Source of the DNA: Didymella arachidicola
Taxonomy: Eukaryota > Ascomycota > Dothideomycetes > Pleosporales > Didymellaceae
Assembly: GCA_016630955.3 (NCBI GenBank)
Contig: CM049996.1
Coordinates: 310,001-374,000, forward strand
DNA length: 64,000 bases
Direction: 5' to 3'
The notes below the pieces were generated by a model, which was given only the letters and a program-made list of their open reading frames with translations, ran no database searches and had not been told where the DNA came from. Both the position numbers and the translations under genes were made by a program. Below, piece by piece: positions 30,189-41,079 of the stretch. The stretch's first letter is position 1; every line of letters begins with the position of its first letter.

Positions 30189-31937
30189 CTACAACTCAGC
30201 CTCGTCCATATTCCTGATCCAGCCCCACATCCACTTAACAGTGTCGAGGTGAGCTTGGACACCGATACGCTCGTCAACGGTGTGGATGTTGCCCAGACCA
30301 ACCTGATCTTTGTCCCAGCCAGGTCCGTATCTGAAGATGTGCTCACTCAAGTTCCAATAGTAGCGGGTATCGGTGTTACCGGTCATGATGCCGGGCGCGA
30401 CAATAAGATCTTTTCCATAGAGCGCACGAGTAGTACCCGAGAGGATTGAGAAGGGTGTAACAGTGCTGCTGTTCGAGGAGCTCGAATGCAGGGTTGTGGG
30501 TGTGACCGGTGCAGGCTCCAGAACGGTGGCGCGGTGGGAAAGTGTAATGCTGGAAGGCCCCTCTGTACCGTTGAAGGCGTTGAGTTTCAGATCGTATTTT
30601 TTCGCGATGATACCGGCAAGCTGGGCGATGTGATCCTTTATGTCTTTCGAGCTCGACCCAACGTTGATGCGGTGGTTGACAGTAATTTGAGTGCGCTCAG
30701 GTAAGGCATTGACCTTGACACCACCGTGAATGATATCGACAGCAACAGAAGTTGTAAACAGGTACTTGACACCTAGGCCAGCCTTAGCTGCCTCAATAGC
30801 AAGCTTGTCTTCTCGCTTCTTGCAGGTTTGACCCCTGGCAGAACGTCTGTCAAGCAAATGGTGCAGCTTCTTGGGGAATTTGGGCGCGTGCTCAGCTCCA
30901 CAAGTCAAAAGACCAAGATATGGGTTTTCGTTATAGAGTCGTGGCTCGTAGAGGTTACCCTCAATCAATGTAATGAGCTCAGAAGCGACACCAATACCGT
31001 TGTGCGCGGGAGGGACGGAGGAGTGGCCACCCGGCATGCGCACAACAATGTCAACGTCGACAGCGCCCTTCTCAGCAACACCAGGAACAGCGAAGTCTGC
31101 GCCCCAGCCCTCGACATTGACGGCACCCTCGTCAACAATGGCAGCGATTGAGTTATGGCCGTACTTCTCGACGAGGTGTTTAGCGAGTTGCTGCGCACCT
31201 TCGCGACCAGAGATCTCCTCATCAAATCCAAAGGATAGGATGAGGGTACGGCGAGGCTGGAAGTCGGCGGAAAGCAGCCCTTCTACGGCATTTAGGATAG
31301 CCAAAAGCTGGTTCTTGCAGTCGCTTGCACCTCGGCCCCAGACAAACTTGCCGTCGTAGTGACCTGAGAACGGTGGGTGCGTCCACTGCTTGACCGTGCT
31401 ATCTGGTACCGGTACAACGTCTTGGTGCGCCATGAGCAAGGTGGCTTTCAAGGAAGGATCCGTACCAGGCCATGTGTACAGCAAGCCGTGCGTATTGACC
31501 TTATCAAGCTGAAGAGAGCCATGGACAAGAGGATATGTCTTTGCCAAGTAGTCCGCGAAAGAATTGAAGATGTCCCAACGCGGGTCTGCGCCGACTTCGC
31601 CCATATCATCGTAGCTTTGGGTGGGAATCTGCACTGCGCCGGAAAGACGTTCAATGGCAAGCTTGCGGAAGTCGTCAGAAAGCAGGTAGCTCTCGGTATC
31701 GTTCAACTCTTTTGTGCTCTTAGATGGGAATAGAGGCTCAACCTGCTGGCATTTGGCTTTCGACTCTACCCCAGTGCTGGGATGCCATTGAGGTGCGTCA
31801 CCAGCAACAATGATGTAACTGCGGAGCAACAACCATAGTCCAAATAGAGGCAGTATGCATCGAACACCTGTCGATGAGCTCCAGCTCTTTCTTGGCCTCC
31901 CAGGCTCGGCAAGCGCATCCCCCCAGGTCTTGGCCAT
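30189..31937 (-). CDS. CPS1: Vacuolar-type carboxypeptidase S (M20 metallopeptidase, 582 aa)
   Basis: Gly-Xaa carboxypeptidase that removes C-terminal residues from peptides in the vacuole. Single exon. A short cytosolic tail and one membrane anchor (CILPLFGLWLLLRSYIIVAG, about 27-46) make it a type II membrane protein, as in yeast Cps1. Zinc ligands are visible: H171 and D173 in MAHQDVVPVPD, D206 in GRGASDCKNQ, the catalytic/ligand pair E240-E241 in FGFDEEISG. The dimerisation domain follows (GGHSSVPPAHNGIG), and a histidine near the C-terminal SEHIFRYGPG end completes the site. Length agrees with the family. It shares a convergent border with the beta-helix gene. Confidence 0.93.
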   Translation of the reverse strand: MAKTWGDALAEPGRPRKSWSSSTGVRCILPLFGLWLLLRSYIIVAGDAPQWHPSTGVESKAKCQQVEPLFPSKSTKELNDTESYLLSDDFRKLAIERLSGAVQIPTQSYDDMGEVGADPRWDIFNSFADYLAKTYPLVHGSLQLDKVNTHGLLYTWPGTDPSLKATLLMAHQDVVPVPDSTVKQWTHPPFSGHYDGKFVWGRGASDCKNQLLAILNAVEGLLSADFQPRRTLILSFGFDEEISGREGAQQLAKHLVEKYGHNSIAAIVDEGAVNVEGWGADFAVPGVAEKGAVDVDIVVRMPGGHSSVPPAHNGIGVASELITLIEGNLYEPRLYNENPYLGLLTCGAEHAPKFPKKLHHLLDRRSARGQTCKKREDKLAIEAAKAGLGVKYLFTTSVAVDIIHGGVKVNALPERTQITVNHRINVGSSSKDIKDHIAQLAGIIAKKYDLKLNAFNGTEGPSSITLSHRATVLEPAPVTPTTLHSSSSNSSTVTPFSILSGTTRALYGKDLIVAPGIMTGNTDTRYYWNLSEHIFRYGPGWDKDQVGLGNIHTVDERIGVQAHLDTVKWMWGWIRNMDEAEL

Positions 31938-32278
31938 GTTTGATGAGTGTGGTGGTTGGAAGTGCAGGTGCGGAGTTGGCGGGTATAAGATTCCGATTTT
32001 TATCTAGTCCTGAACAGGAAGGTACATTCCGAAATCGTGCTGCCCCATCACAAAGTCGTCATCAAGTCAACTGCTTATCAGAAGCGCGCAAAGGTGGGAT
32101 TGCTGTGAACATGACGTGCCGATTGTTAGAAGAAGCGAATTTGGTATTGGTATCATGTTAATTACATTCCACGGTTCAACGAGGCTCCCAAGTGAAGGCC
32201 TCTTAACCAGATTACCCTCATCAACATTTGCTCAAGAAAGGCGTGAGCATCTGAAACATCCTCGTGTAGTATCTCGAG
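31938..32278. other. Intergenic spacer CPS1 / 7TM-RGS
   Basis: 341 bases, with the CPS1 promoter on one side and the 3' end of the RGS gene on the other. No gene seen. Confidence 0.5.
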
Positions 32279-34178
32279 TTAAATCCTGTCGCACAGGATC
32301 TTCTGCTTCCACCCGATGCCCGTCTCTTCGTCTTTGCTGATCTGACTCGCGGCGCGTCCAGCATTAACAAATTTCGGCCAGGTGTTGGTGAGGACGAGGT
32401 ACTTTATTTCGTTCTCAGCGGGATCGAAAATGATTTCTGCGAAGGTGTCGGGAATCTCAATCTCTGCGAACTTCTCGTCTGTATAAAGACCGTTCAAGCG
32501 CGACACAGCCCTGAGGTTGGCACGACCAAGAGCATCGAGGTCTCTCAATCCGAATGTAGATCCGCTTGGACTTGGTGGCGCATGCGAATGTGCCTGCGAT
32601 GCATCGTCGGGCTGTACTGAGTCGAAGGGTGTAGCTGAATCGGAAACTTCAGAAGAAAGCGAGCCGCGCTTGTTACGATAAAGAGCAACTGCGGCACTAT
32701 CGAAGACGTTGTAGAGACGCTTCATCTCTCTGGATGATATGTTGATGGGAAACTCTGAGAATTCAAGGGAAATGAAACGAGCGTAGATGTGAGTGGCAGC
32801 AATGAACTGCGAATGGCGGTGCTCAGCGGTGGAGCCCTTAGGTGTAAACCAGTATCTTCGCCAATCGGCGACGTGGGTTAAGAAGCTGACGTTCTCGCCA
32901 GAGAAGTCCTTAAGCGCAGCAAATTCGAGCAGAGGAGCTGCGTTGGTCCTGAGAGCGTTCTCGAGCGCTGTCATGGTAAGCATGCCGGACTTGGTCGAGT
33001 CCAGCGTGTTTACAGTAATATCACCGCTAGACTTGAGGGTGGTCGTCTTCGAGTAGGTGTCGGAGTAGACACTGCCATCCTTTGTCGTACTCTTGGCGGC
33101 GAGAGTACCGTCGGAACTGTTGAGAGCCTGGCGCTTCTCCCACTCAGCTATAGCCTCCAGTGTCTCCTGGCGAAGGCTCTGAGCTTTGAAAACACCGACA
33201 ATAGGGAATCCAAGGGTGACAACCTCCATGAGGAAGATGAAGAAACCAAACCACATCGGCGGAAGGACGTAGGCGCCGACCGCCGCCATTGAAGGAGAGT
33301 AAAGACCCGCAAGCCAAAGAGGGGAGGGAAATAGTCTGGTATGGTCAGACATATCCGAATAAATTGGTCGAGTAGCTTACCCAACAACGCATGTGCAGAT
33401 AGTCTGCAGCCGCCAGCCGTGAACATCGCGAACGCCTCTGCTCTTCCAGATCATGTAAGGAGCATAGATCCAGGCCCAGACGAACTGCCACACGATAGAC
33501 GCCCACCACTCCCAGCCCTGGTTGCACTTGAGGTATAGCTCTGCCTCGGTGCCCTCAACGTTGTAGTCCCATAGTCCCCAGCCGGGGTGGAACTTCTCAG
33601 AACCAAGGTAAACGAGCAGTGAGACTGCAACCTGCAGGACCATACCGGCACAGATAAAGAAAAGGGAGCGATTGACTTTGTCCGCCCTTTCGACTCCAGA
33701 GATGATCCTCTTGACGCGATTATTGCCCATGGATGCCGCCTCATTCTCGCTGATCGGCATCTTGTCACTCAATGTGCTCATGTAAGCAATTTGTTTCTGT
33801 CGGCTGGCGACGTGGAGGAACTGGGTGTTGGCGGCCTGGAACATAGCCATGCCGAAAGGAACGAGGATGCTCATCATCCAAAAGATGACTGAGCAAGGGA
33901 AGTAAGCGCCAAAAGGGTACGCCCAGATGCTGATAGCTCCATATATATGGAGAGCGCTTACTCCTGCGAACAACAGAGGAAGCTTCCTCATGCGAATGGA
34001 AGGCAACTCGCGATGTCTACGATCACCAGGTCGTCAGTAAAAGGATGACAGTGACGATTCACTCATAAACTTACCTCCATAGGAAGACCATCGCGGCTGC
34101 GAGCGAAATATTCCAACTTATCTCGAAGGCGATATAGAACCACCCAAGGGGCCCGAGCTGCGCTTTTTCGAGAGCCAT
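32279..34178 (-). CDS. Seven-transmembrane protein with C-terminal RGS domain (GprK-like, 598 aa)
   Basis: Putative receptor that also speeds GTP hydrolysis by G-alpha, as described for A. fumigatus GprK and plant RGS1. Three exons: 34178-34075, 34016-33381, 33335-32279; introns GTAAGT..CGTAG and GTAAGC..ACCAG keep phase (junctions FLWR-HRELPS and CVVG-LFPSPLW). The start is ATG 34178 (MALEKAQLGPLGWFYIAFEI), because only this frame gives TM1. Hydrophobic spans include AAAMVFLW, LLFAGVSALHIYGAISIW, CSVIFWMMSILVPFGMAMF, LFFICAGMVLQVAVSLLVYL, ASIVWQFVWAWIYAPYMIW and VLPPMWFGFFIFLMEVVTLG. The RGS box runs from about MTALENALRTNAAPLLEFAALKDFSGENVSF to DTFAEI, interrupted by a serine-rich insert. 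Confidence 0.88.
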
Positions 34179-35586
34179 GATAAAGAGCGACAAGCCACCA
34201 CAACGGTATATGGGGTAATGAAGGCAAGGCTGGAGTCCCGATGCTGGGGCTCACTACAACCCTTATACCGGGACGTGCGACAGTGAGAGAGAAGAAAGGA
34301 GCATGCTTTTCGGCGAAGTGAAGATCGAAAAGATGGATTGACCAAAGTTGTGCAGCAGATCACATCCCTTTGGGAGCGCTAAGATCGTCATGATTTCTCT
34401 TGCTCTAAATCCACCGCGATCTTGCCGTGGGGTTAACCTTAACTCGGGATTCCCCTTCCCGTTGTTGGTCGCAGCTGGACGCTTGACAGGGACAGACCAA
34501 ATGGTCCGGCAGCCAATGTGGCTAGCGCCAGAATTCCTGCCTATCATGGCCATCAGCGCCCTGACAGAGAGTTGGAGGACGGGCCTAATGAGTTTTGCAA
34601 CATCTGACATCGAGCTACCGCAGCACTAAGGGCAGGAGATCGTTATTTTGCATGACCAGTGCTGCACCCACAGGTCGTGGACTTCGAAGCCGAATCCCTT
34701 CGATAATGCGCACGTTGAGACAGCCAGCCACATATCTGACCCTCGCAAAAGCCTTCCATAATCGCGTACGCGGAACGATTGTGGAAACGAGCTTTATGGC
34801 GTTTGCTGGGGTGCATAAGTCTAGGTTTGGCGGCCACTTGTAGTGAAAGGCTACCAAAAGATAAGGTTTTGTGTGGGTTGTCTGCAGTGAGGTTGTTGAT
34901 CGCTCTTCAAACGTTGGTTCGCCCGCAGCATGTTTTGCAGCCTCAGCCACGGTAAGCCCTGGAAGGGAATTTAACCGAGGAAACGATTCCGCTCATGCAC
35001 ATTTCCACACGCCAACGGCACCTCCGAACTTTTGGGCTTGATGTTTCCGTTCGCTCGTGCCCTTACAGCGGCTGAACGCACGAGCCATGAGATAGATCAT
35101 GTTCTGGATCGTCGCATGCATCAACCAAAGCCCAAACTCCCATGTTCACGGAGATGAGATCAAGCGCAGACATCTCCCCCGCGACAACATGTGTTTTCTT
35201 CCGGGAACGAAGGAAGGCTCGTGAGGCAGATTGCTACACGATCCTCGGGTACAGTGTAGGTTTGCTGATCAAATACGAATCAAGAGTTGCGGCGACTACC
35301 GGCCGTGGACTCGCCGTGATTGCGGAAACAACGCGCAAGCCCAAAACGTACATCGACAATCCGACTTTCCAAAGCTACCACAGTAGAGCTGACGACACGA
35401 GGAGGCCTGGCAACACATGAGATCGTTGCACGGTTAAGCATCCCTCCGGAGAAGCTTGGGACACGCTCTGGCAGCCCGGCGCTCAGCCTTCCGCACAGCT
35501 CGCCCACCGTCTGTAGTCAACGATGACTTCCAAGGATCTCTCGAGGGCCATGGAATCTTGACAAGCACTCAACCAAACGCTGCCGA
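34179..35586. other. Intergenic region with no supported gene
   Basis: The first ~150 bases are presumably the promoter of the 7TM-RGS gene. A minus-strand ORF (34615-34950, 111 codons, MAEAAKHAAGEPTFEERS) has no motif and is not called. Confidence 0.4.
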
Positions 35587-36812
35587 TCATGCATTAGGTC
35601 GACGACTGACGGACGTCAATCCTGTGGCAGATGAGGGGTCGTAATCTTCGCCACGTGCGCGTGGCTTTAGCGCACCCACCGTTTCAATAGCTCCTACCCA
35701 CCCTTTCGAGCAGGGTCCTTCTCGTTGCGCCTGGTGCCTGCACAAGAGGTCAAGGAGAACTATGCGGTAGCTTGAGATTGCAGCTGCACCTAAAGCGACA
35801 GAAGCTTCGACTATGAGCCAAAAAGCAACCTCGGTGTACTGGGAACTCTGGGACCGAGTTTTACATAGGAAAGCCATGCGAGTGGTGGCTATAGCGATGG
35901 TGAGTACTGAGAGGCATTTGAATGCAGTATTAAAAATGGCGCTTGACAGCGTGAAATTCGCCATACGGATCAGCAACACCGGTATCGATATGACTGTCAG
36001 ATTTTGTTAGCTTTGAGATTGAGTTTTGACTGCGTTCGCCCACCTCCAAGGTCTGTTACAATGTCGATAGTCGTGAGGACCAACTCCCACGCACGCGTAT
36101 TGGACGATATCTCGTGGAAGTATCGACATCCTATTCTAGTCAGCCTTCAGCCTCGTGACGACAGATGTCGCAAGCAGATCACATACGAGAGCTCGGACAC
36201 AAGGTGGGGGTACCGCCAGTGTGCATAAGCAAGCTGCTGTGCAGACGCTGATCGTGACCCAGTAGTGTTGTGTCAAGTTTGCAGACACCAAAGAGTATGG
36301 TGGCCTGCAGAACTTGTACTGAAGCAGGACAGACCCCTTCACGCAGTATATTGTAATCCACAGCAATTCAATAGCAGCAGTCAGGCGTGAGGCAGCGCTT
36401 GCATGCTGCCGGACGTAACTCCGATCGCCAGTGGTCTTTGCATCACCGTGGTCGTAGAGCACGTCCAAAGTGGAAGACAGGAGTGCAGATCCGGCAAATA
36501 GCGAGGGCAAGGCTAGCAAAAGGGGACCGTCACTCCTCTTCAGCCTCTCTTTCCGGAATAGGCGAATAAGAAGTCGAGATGCCAGGAAGGCGGATGATAG
36601 CCCACAAAGGGTCCATATGAGTGCCTGAACCTCTTGTTAGCATTGCTAGAACACAAATCGTAAGCGATCATGGTTGCCTTGCCTTGAAGGTCTCCTTGTT
36701 GGCCAAATGCAGCTCGTCTCGCGTTGCGCCGAAAGGAGGTTGCTACGGGCCGCTCAGGATGCCACGACTCTGCAACAAGCGTGTCGCTCAACTTGTCCGG
36801 TGACTGGAACAT
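35587..36812 (-). CDS. SAT4/rhodopsin-like fungal integral membrane protein
   Basis: Belongs to the large fungal family of seven-span plasma-membrane proteins of unknown ligand. Exon 1 is 36812-36683. The intron 36682-36633 starts with GC (CAAG-GCAAGG) and ends CTAACAAG, a GC-AG intron. Exon 2 from 36632 encodes LIWTLCGLSSAFLASRLLIRLF (TM), LLLALPSLFAGSALLSSTLDVLYDHGDAK (TM), SRLTAAIELLWITIYCVKGSVLLQYKF (TM) and HYWVTISVCTAACLCTLAV (TM). Later exons give WELVLTTIDIVTDLG, then after an intron near 36045-35995, VISIPVLLIRM... and YTEVAFWLIVEASVALGAAAISSYRIVLLDLL. The exon 2/3 junction near 36200-36130 could not be phased, so either a non-obvious splice or a frameshift is present. Confidence 0.65.
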
Positions 36813-37113
36813 CTAGGCAATTCAGTGCATTGCTCAAGACAGTGGACCACCACAGCGCTAGACTTTGCTCTGAAGCGTACAGCACACTGGTCCTATAGCT
36901 TCATCCTGTCAGTTCAACTGTTCACAATGTCGATTTGTGTAGTTGCAGACAACACTTCTCACCATATACCTAGGTAGCGTAATCTCTAGGGCCGGTTTAC
37001 AGAAAGAACCATTGACCGCATCGTCACGAATCAATGACACATCACAAGACCGTGCCCGCAAGGCGAATCAGTGCCATGGACGCAGTACTTAATCGTCTTT
37101 TCGTTGAAGCCTC
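36813..37113. other. Spacer, nothing seen
   Basis: About 300 bases upstream of the SAT4 gene and downstream of the flavin oxidoreductase gene, no gene. Confidence 0.5.
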
Positions 37114-38250
37114 TTATGGCTGCGACCCTGGGCCAAGCTCCTCAGCAAAAGGATAGTCTGTATACCCATCCTCCGGTGTCCTTCCTTGAGCGTAGAACGT
37201 ATCTCTTCTATACCTGTTCAATGCCTTTCCCTCCCTGATTCTGCGAACCAGATCCGGGTTCGCCAAGAAATGTCTCCCAAATACGAACGCCGCCTGGTAG
37301 TCCCCATACTTTCGATCTACCGCCCCCCACACAGTCTCCGGCGTATAACCACCTGCCAGCAATACCGGCTTCGCCTTTCCCCAAATCTTGAGCAAGAAAT
37401 CAATACTCTCAGTCGACTCACAGTCCACATTGTTGTTGACGCGGCTCTCGATGACATGCAGATATCCCAGATCGAGCTTCCCCAGCCGCTCAACAAGATA
37501 CTCAAAGGTAGGTTCTACGCTCTGCATCCGCATACCCTGGAACGGACTCCACGGGCTGACTCGGAACCCAACACGCTCAGCACCGATTTCCCCAGCACAA
37601 GCCCGCGCCACCTCAATCCCGAACCTACACCTATTCTCGATCGAGCCACCCCAAGCATCAGTCCGCGCATTGCAAGTGTCCTGCGTAAACTGATCAACCA
37701 GATACCCATTCGCGCCATGAATCTCCACGCCATCAAATCCAGCCTCCATCGCATTCCGCGCCGCCCTCCTGAAGTCTTCAACACACTCCCAGATCTGACT
37801 CTCGCTCATCTCCCTCGGCGCAGGTTTACTCTCACTCTCCCCAGCGAACCCTGCGCCAGGCAACGCTACCGACGAACTACTCAGCAGCTCAAATCCATGT
37901 TCCTTCAACGCTGCAGCGTCCGCAGCCCTCCCCGGCGCCACGAGCTGGCACACGATTCTGCAGTCCCTGGCGTGTACGGCGTCGGTGATGCGTTTCCAGG
38001 CGGCGATCTGGGACGGAGTCCAGATACCGGGGCCGTGAGGCATGCCAGCGTGCGCAGGCGAGATCAGCGTTGCTTCGGTGATGATGAGGGTCCCAGGGGT
38101 ATTGGCACGTTGGGTATAGTATGTGATCGTGATGGGTTGTTGGATGTTGTGCGCATCTGCGCGCAGGCGGGTTAGGGGCGCCATGGCGATGCGGTGCTGC
38201 AGAGGTATGGAGCCCAATTTGAGGGGTGAGAAGAGTCGCGTGTTTGTCAT
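37114..38250 (-). CDS. NADH:flavin oxidoreductase, Old Yellow Enzyme family (378 aa)
   Basis: FMN-dependent ene-reductase acting on activated C=C bonds with NAD(P)H. Single exon, length normal. N-terminal FSPLKLGSIPLQHRIAMAPLTR is the family start. Substrate-binding residues are in VEIHGANGYLVDQF (H178, N181, Y183 by position), followed by DAWGGSIENRCRF and the FMN-phosphate site AAFVFGRHFLANPDLVRRI. Odd point: the usual QLWxxGR segment reads QLVAPGR (102-108), so the tryptophan is replaced by valine. It could act in secondary metabolism or stress, but no biosynthetic neighbours are present. Confidence 0.92.
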   Translation of the reverse strand: MTNTRLFSPLKLGSIPLQHRIAMAPLTRLRADAHNIQQPITITYYTQRANTPGTLIITEATLISPAHAGMPHGPGIWTPSQIAAWKRITDAVHARDCRIVCQLVAPGRAADAAALKEHGFELLSSSSVALPGAGFAGESESKPAPREMSESQIWECVEDFRRAARNAMEAGFDGVEIHGANGYLVDQFTQDTCNARTDAWGGSIENRCRFGIEVARACAGEIGAERVGFRVSPWSPFQGMRMQSVEPTFEYLVERLGKLDLGYLHVIESRVNNNVDCESTESIDFLLKIWGKAKPVLLAGGYTPETVWGAVDRKYGDYQAAFVFGRHFLANPDLVRRIREGKALNRYRRDTFYAQGRTPEDGYTDYPFAEELGPGSQP

Positions 38251-39157
38251 AACGTGGAGTTAGACTACGTGCTTGGCTATTGTTTGGAGGATCGATAATA
38301 TTCTGAGGAGGCAGTGACGATTAGGACTTTGAAAATGCTTTTCAAGAGAGAGCTTAAACTGTGTGTGATTGATGTGGGCCGACTATTACCATAGCATTCT
38401 TGAAATTTCTGCTGCAATCCCAGGCCAGTTAACTGCGATGACCAAGACAAGACTTAGCCGATGCAATTGTGGTCTTTTGGACAGAGCTGGAAGACTTTCC
38501 CCATACCTTCGCCGATTAGTCGCCGAATGGTGTTGATAAAGATATGGAGACGATGTACAGCAGCAACATCTCTGAGCCACGCAGTATTCAGCAGCAGTAG
38601 TGTTGAGTAGCGGGTGGAACTCAACAGGTCTCCTGCATGCAAAACGAACTTGCTTTGGTTTGATATAGTAGTCAACGGATATGCATGAACTGGGCTGCCA
38701 CGAGGTTGACCATCTCCACTTCCCTTAGTGGCCACAACTTAGACACGACTCGACAGGAACAGGCAGACTACGCAGCTTAACACGGCACGAACACCGAGCC
38801 TTTCAAAAGGGATGACACATGGCTGAGCAGGAACAAGCAGCCTATTTGGAGACGGAGGCAAAAAGGGAAAAAAACATACAACAGCGGGTATTCGCTGGTG
38901 GTCACCCACCTAACTACTAATCTGCCGGTACGTTGCTTAAATAGGGCTGAGCGAACGGGAAGCCTTGTTTTCAACGTCCTATGGTCGTATGTAGAAGAAT
39001 CGTTCTTGAAAGTGTTTAATATACGTTGCGGATAACTCTCACCCGCCGTGTTGATGTAAAATCAGCATCACGATGCCTGTCGAGACCGTTGTATACAGTT
39101 GATCGGTTGTATTGTACATTATGATGTGGTACAGTGCAGCTTGCGAGTGCTTTGAAT
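38251..39157. other. Intergenic region, no gene seen
   Basis: 907 bases between the 5' end of the flavin oxidoreductase gene and the 3' end of the Icp55-like gene. Only short motif-free ORFs. Confidence 0.5.
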
Positions 39158-40799
39158 CTAAATTTTCGTTTCGGTGCCCTTCAGCGCTTCGATGTCATCG
39201 ATCTGCAAATTGTTAGTATCATGTCAGTAATAATGCATAGTAAAACATACCTCCTTCACCGCTTCTGTTGTCAAGACGTACGGGCTCTCCTCGTCGACAC
39301 ATACACTGTCTTCTATCCTCATGCCAATGCCTCTTGCCCACTTCGGCCATCTCTCATCGTCAGGGACGTATATCCCTGGCTCAACGGTGACGACCATGTT
39401 CTTCTCCATGTACCTTGTTCTTGTCAAGCCTGGGCTGTCATGAACGTCAAGACCGAGGTAATGACCGACGTGGTGAGGGAACAACTTGTGGATAGCGTCA
39501 TTAGACATGTCGAAACCGATGTCTTGGAGTCCTTCGCGGAGCTGATTGGCTGCAATCTGGTGCAGCTTATCCAGTGATAGTTGCGCAGACTGACGACACA
39601 AGGCGACACACGTTCGCTGTACGTTGAGAAGGAGGGTGTAGAGGTCTCGCTGCGCTGGCGTAAACTTACCAGATACTGGCCATGTGCGCGTGATATCTGT
39701 AACGTAGCTGCCGTACTGCGCGCCGGCGTCGACCAGAACGAGATCGTTGGGGTTCAGCTGCATGTCGTTCGACACGTAATGGATAGTGTTGGCGTTGATA
39801 CCTCCCGCGACAACCGGGACGTACGCAGGACCATCACAACCATCCTGCTTGAACCAGTAATCAAGGAACGAATCAAGATCCTTCTCAGTCGTAAAGTCCT
39901 GGCGCATCGCATCCGTAATGGCACGTCCAGAGTGTTGTCCTGCCCTGCGCATATTCTGGATCTCTGCATCACTCTTGACAACCCTCAACTCGTTGAGCAG
40001 CGGTCGCAGAGGCTTCATGGAGATCTCGTTTTCGTCCCGCGCATTGCGAAATACCTTCTGTATGCCTCCTATCCGTGATGGCTCAGAGCCTGACAAGAAT
40101 CTCGACAAAAGGTTCTTCGATATGCGGCTGCTCGGCAGGTCGGTGAAAACGTTCTTCGATCGCGTGATGACTTCAGGAAGGAGTCGAGGGAGGTTGTTGA
40201 TGTCACCGGCAACATCAGCGTTGAAGACGTCTTCGGCAGCCTCTACACCTGAGCGCGCACCTTCCCAGATCTCAGCCTTGACATCCTTGGGGCGTACGTA
40301 GAGGTGGAAGATGTGGTCGGCGTCGTCCCCCTTCTCGATAACTGCGAGCGCGTCTGGTTCCTTGAAGCCTGTCCTCCTTAGCCACCATCACCGTCTCTGG
40401 ATCATGTGATATGTACCGGTTAGGTAGAGAAAGTCTGGGTCCTGGTGGAACTTATAGAAGACTGCGCCAGAAGCATACTTCAAGTCCGAACCGGCGAGGA
40501 TGGCGACGGAGTTCGGCGGCAGCTGGTCGGCGAGTTTCTGGCGGCGATTGAAATATTCGAGGGCGGTAATGTTTGGTGTGACTGCGTTGACGTTTAGCAG
40601 CTGCTTGTGCAAGGCATGTGCAGGTGGTCGCACTTTCCCCAGGCTTCAGCAGATGGGGGTGAGTCTCATGCAGCGGCTGGCCGAAGCTGAGCTTCGACGC
40701 AGGCACCTCCGCAGTCGCGTACCCTCTCCAACGCTGCGCCCTTGTGACTCTGCATGACGCCCTCACTGCAGGTCGCAGTGATCTTAACGAGAGACTCAT
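39158..40799 (-). CDS. ICP55: Mitochondrial Icp55-type Xaa-Pro aminopeptidase (M24B, 497 aa)
   Basis: Removes a residue from mitochondrial proteins after presequence cleavage. Four exons: 40799-40634, 40581-40417, 40368-39251, 39202-39158; all introns 48-52 bp and in phase (junctions KPGE-ITPNITALEY, YLTG-FKEPDA, AVKE-IDDIEALKG). N-terminal MSLSLRSLRPAVRASCRVTRAQRWRGYA is a typical arginine-rich mitochondrial targeting peptide. AMP_N domain: FGQPLHETHPHLLKPGE to SGAVFYKFHQDPDFLYLTG. M24 metal ligands: VLVDAGAQYGSYVTDITRTWP (two D), HVGHYLGLDVHD (H), VTVEPGIYV (E) and GMRIEDSV (E). Ends IDDIEALKGTETKI. Divergent from the sirtuin gene 280 bp away. Confidence 0.94.
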
Positions 40800-41079
40800 A
40801 ATGAGCACAACAGCGAAGATTGAGGGAAACGCAATCACAAGAGCGCGGAACGGGCATTGTTTTCCGCTTATCGATTGTCAATTGACCGTCGGCGCGTTAC
40901 GTCAGGCAGCAACCCAAGGCGACACCATGCAGCTTGCAGCACCCTCTTGCCTGTGACTGTGCCTGCTACCCCATCTTTTGCTTACACGGCAGCGCACACA
41001 TGTCACCCACAGTCACTCATCCCTCTTGCTCATATAGTGTAAGACCGCCATCTTGTTTCGACCACGTATCATCTGCAGA
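40800..41079. promoter_or_regulatory. Shared divergent promoter, Icp55-like / sirtuin
   Basis: Only 280 bases separate the two start codons, so the two leaders and core promoters must share this interval. No canonical TATA box; pyrimidine-rich stretches near 41020-41050 precede the sirtuin start. Confidence 0.6.

Noticed and set aside
34063..34254. ORF starting MSPSIGTPALPSLPH as exon 1 of the 7TM-RGS gene
   Set aside because: Splicing to exon 2 would be out of phase; the overlapping frame from 34178 gives TM1 and a correct junction.
37186..38175. Long plus-strand ORF (329 codons) opposite the flavin oxidoreductase gene
   Set aside because: Shadow of a codon-biased real gene; it shows no motif, and the minus strand has all family signatures.
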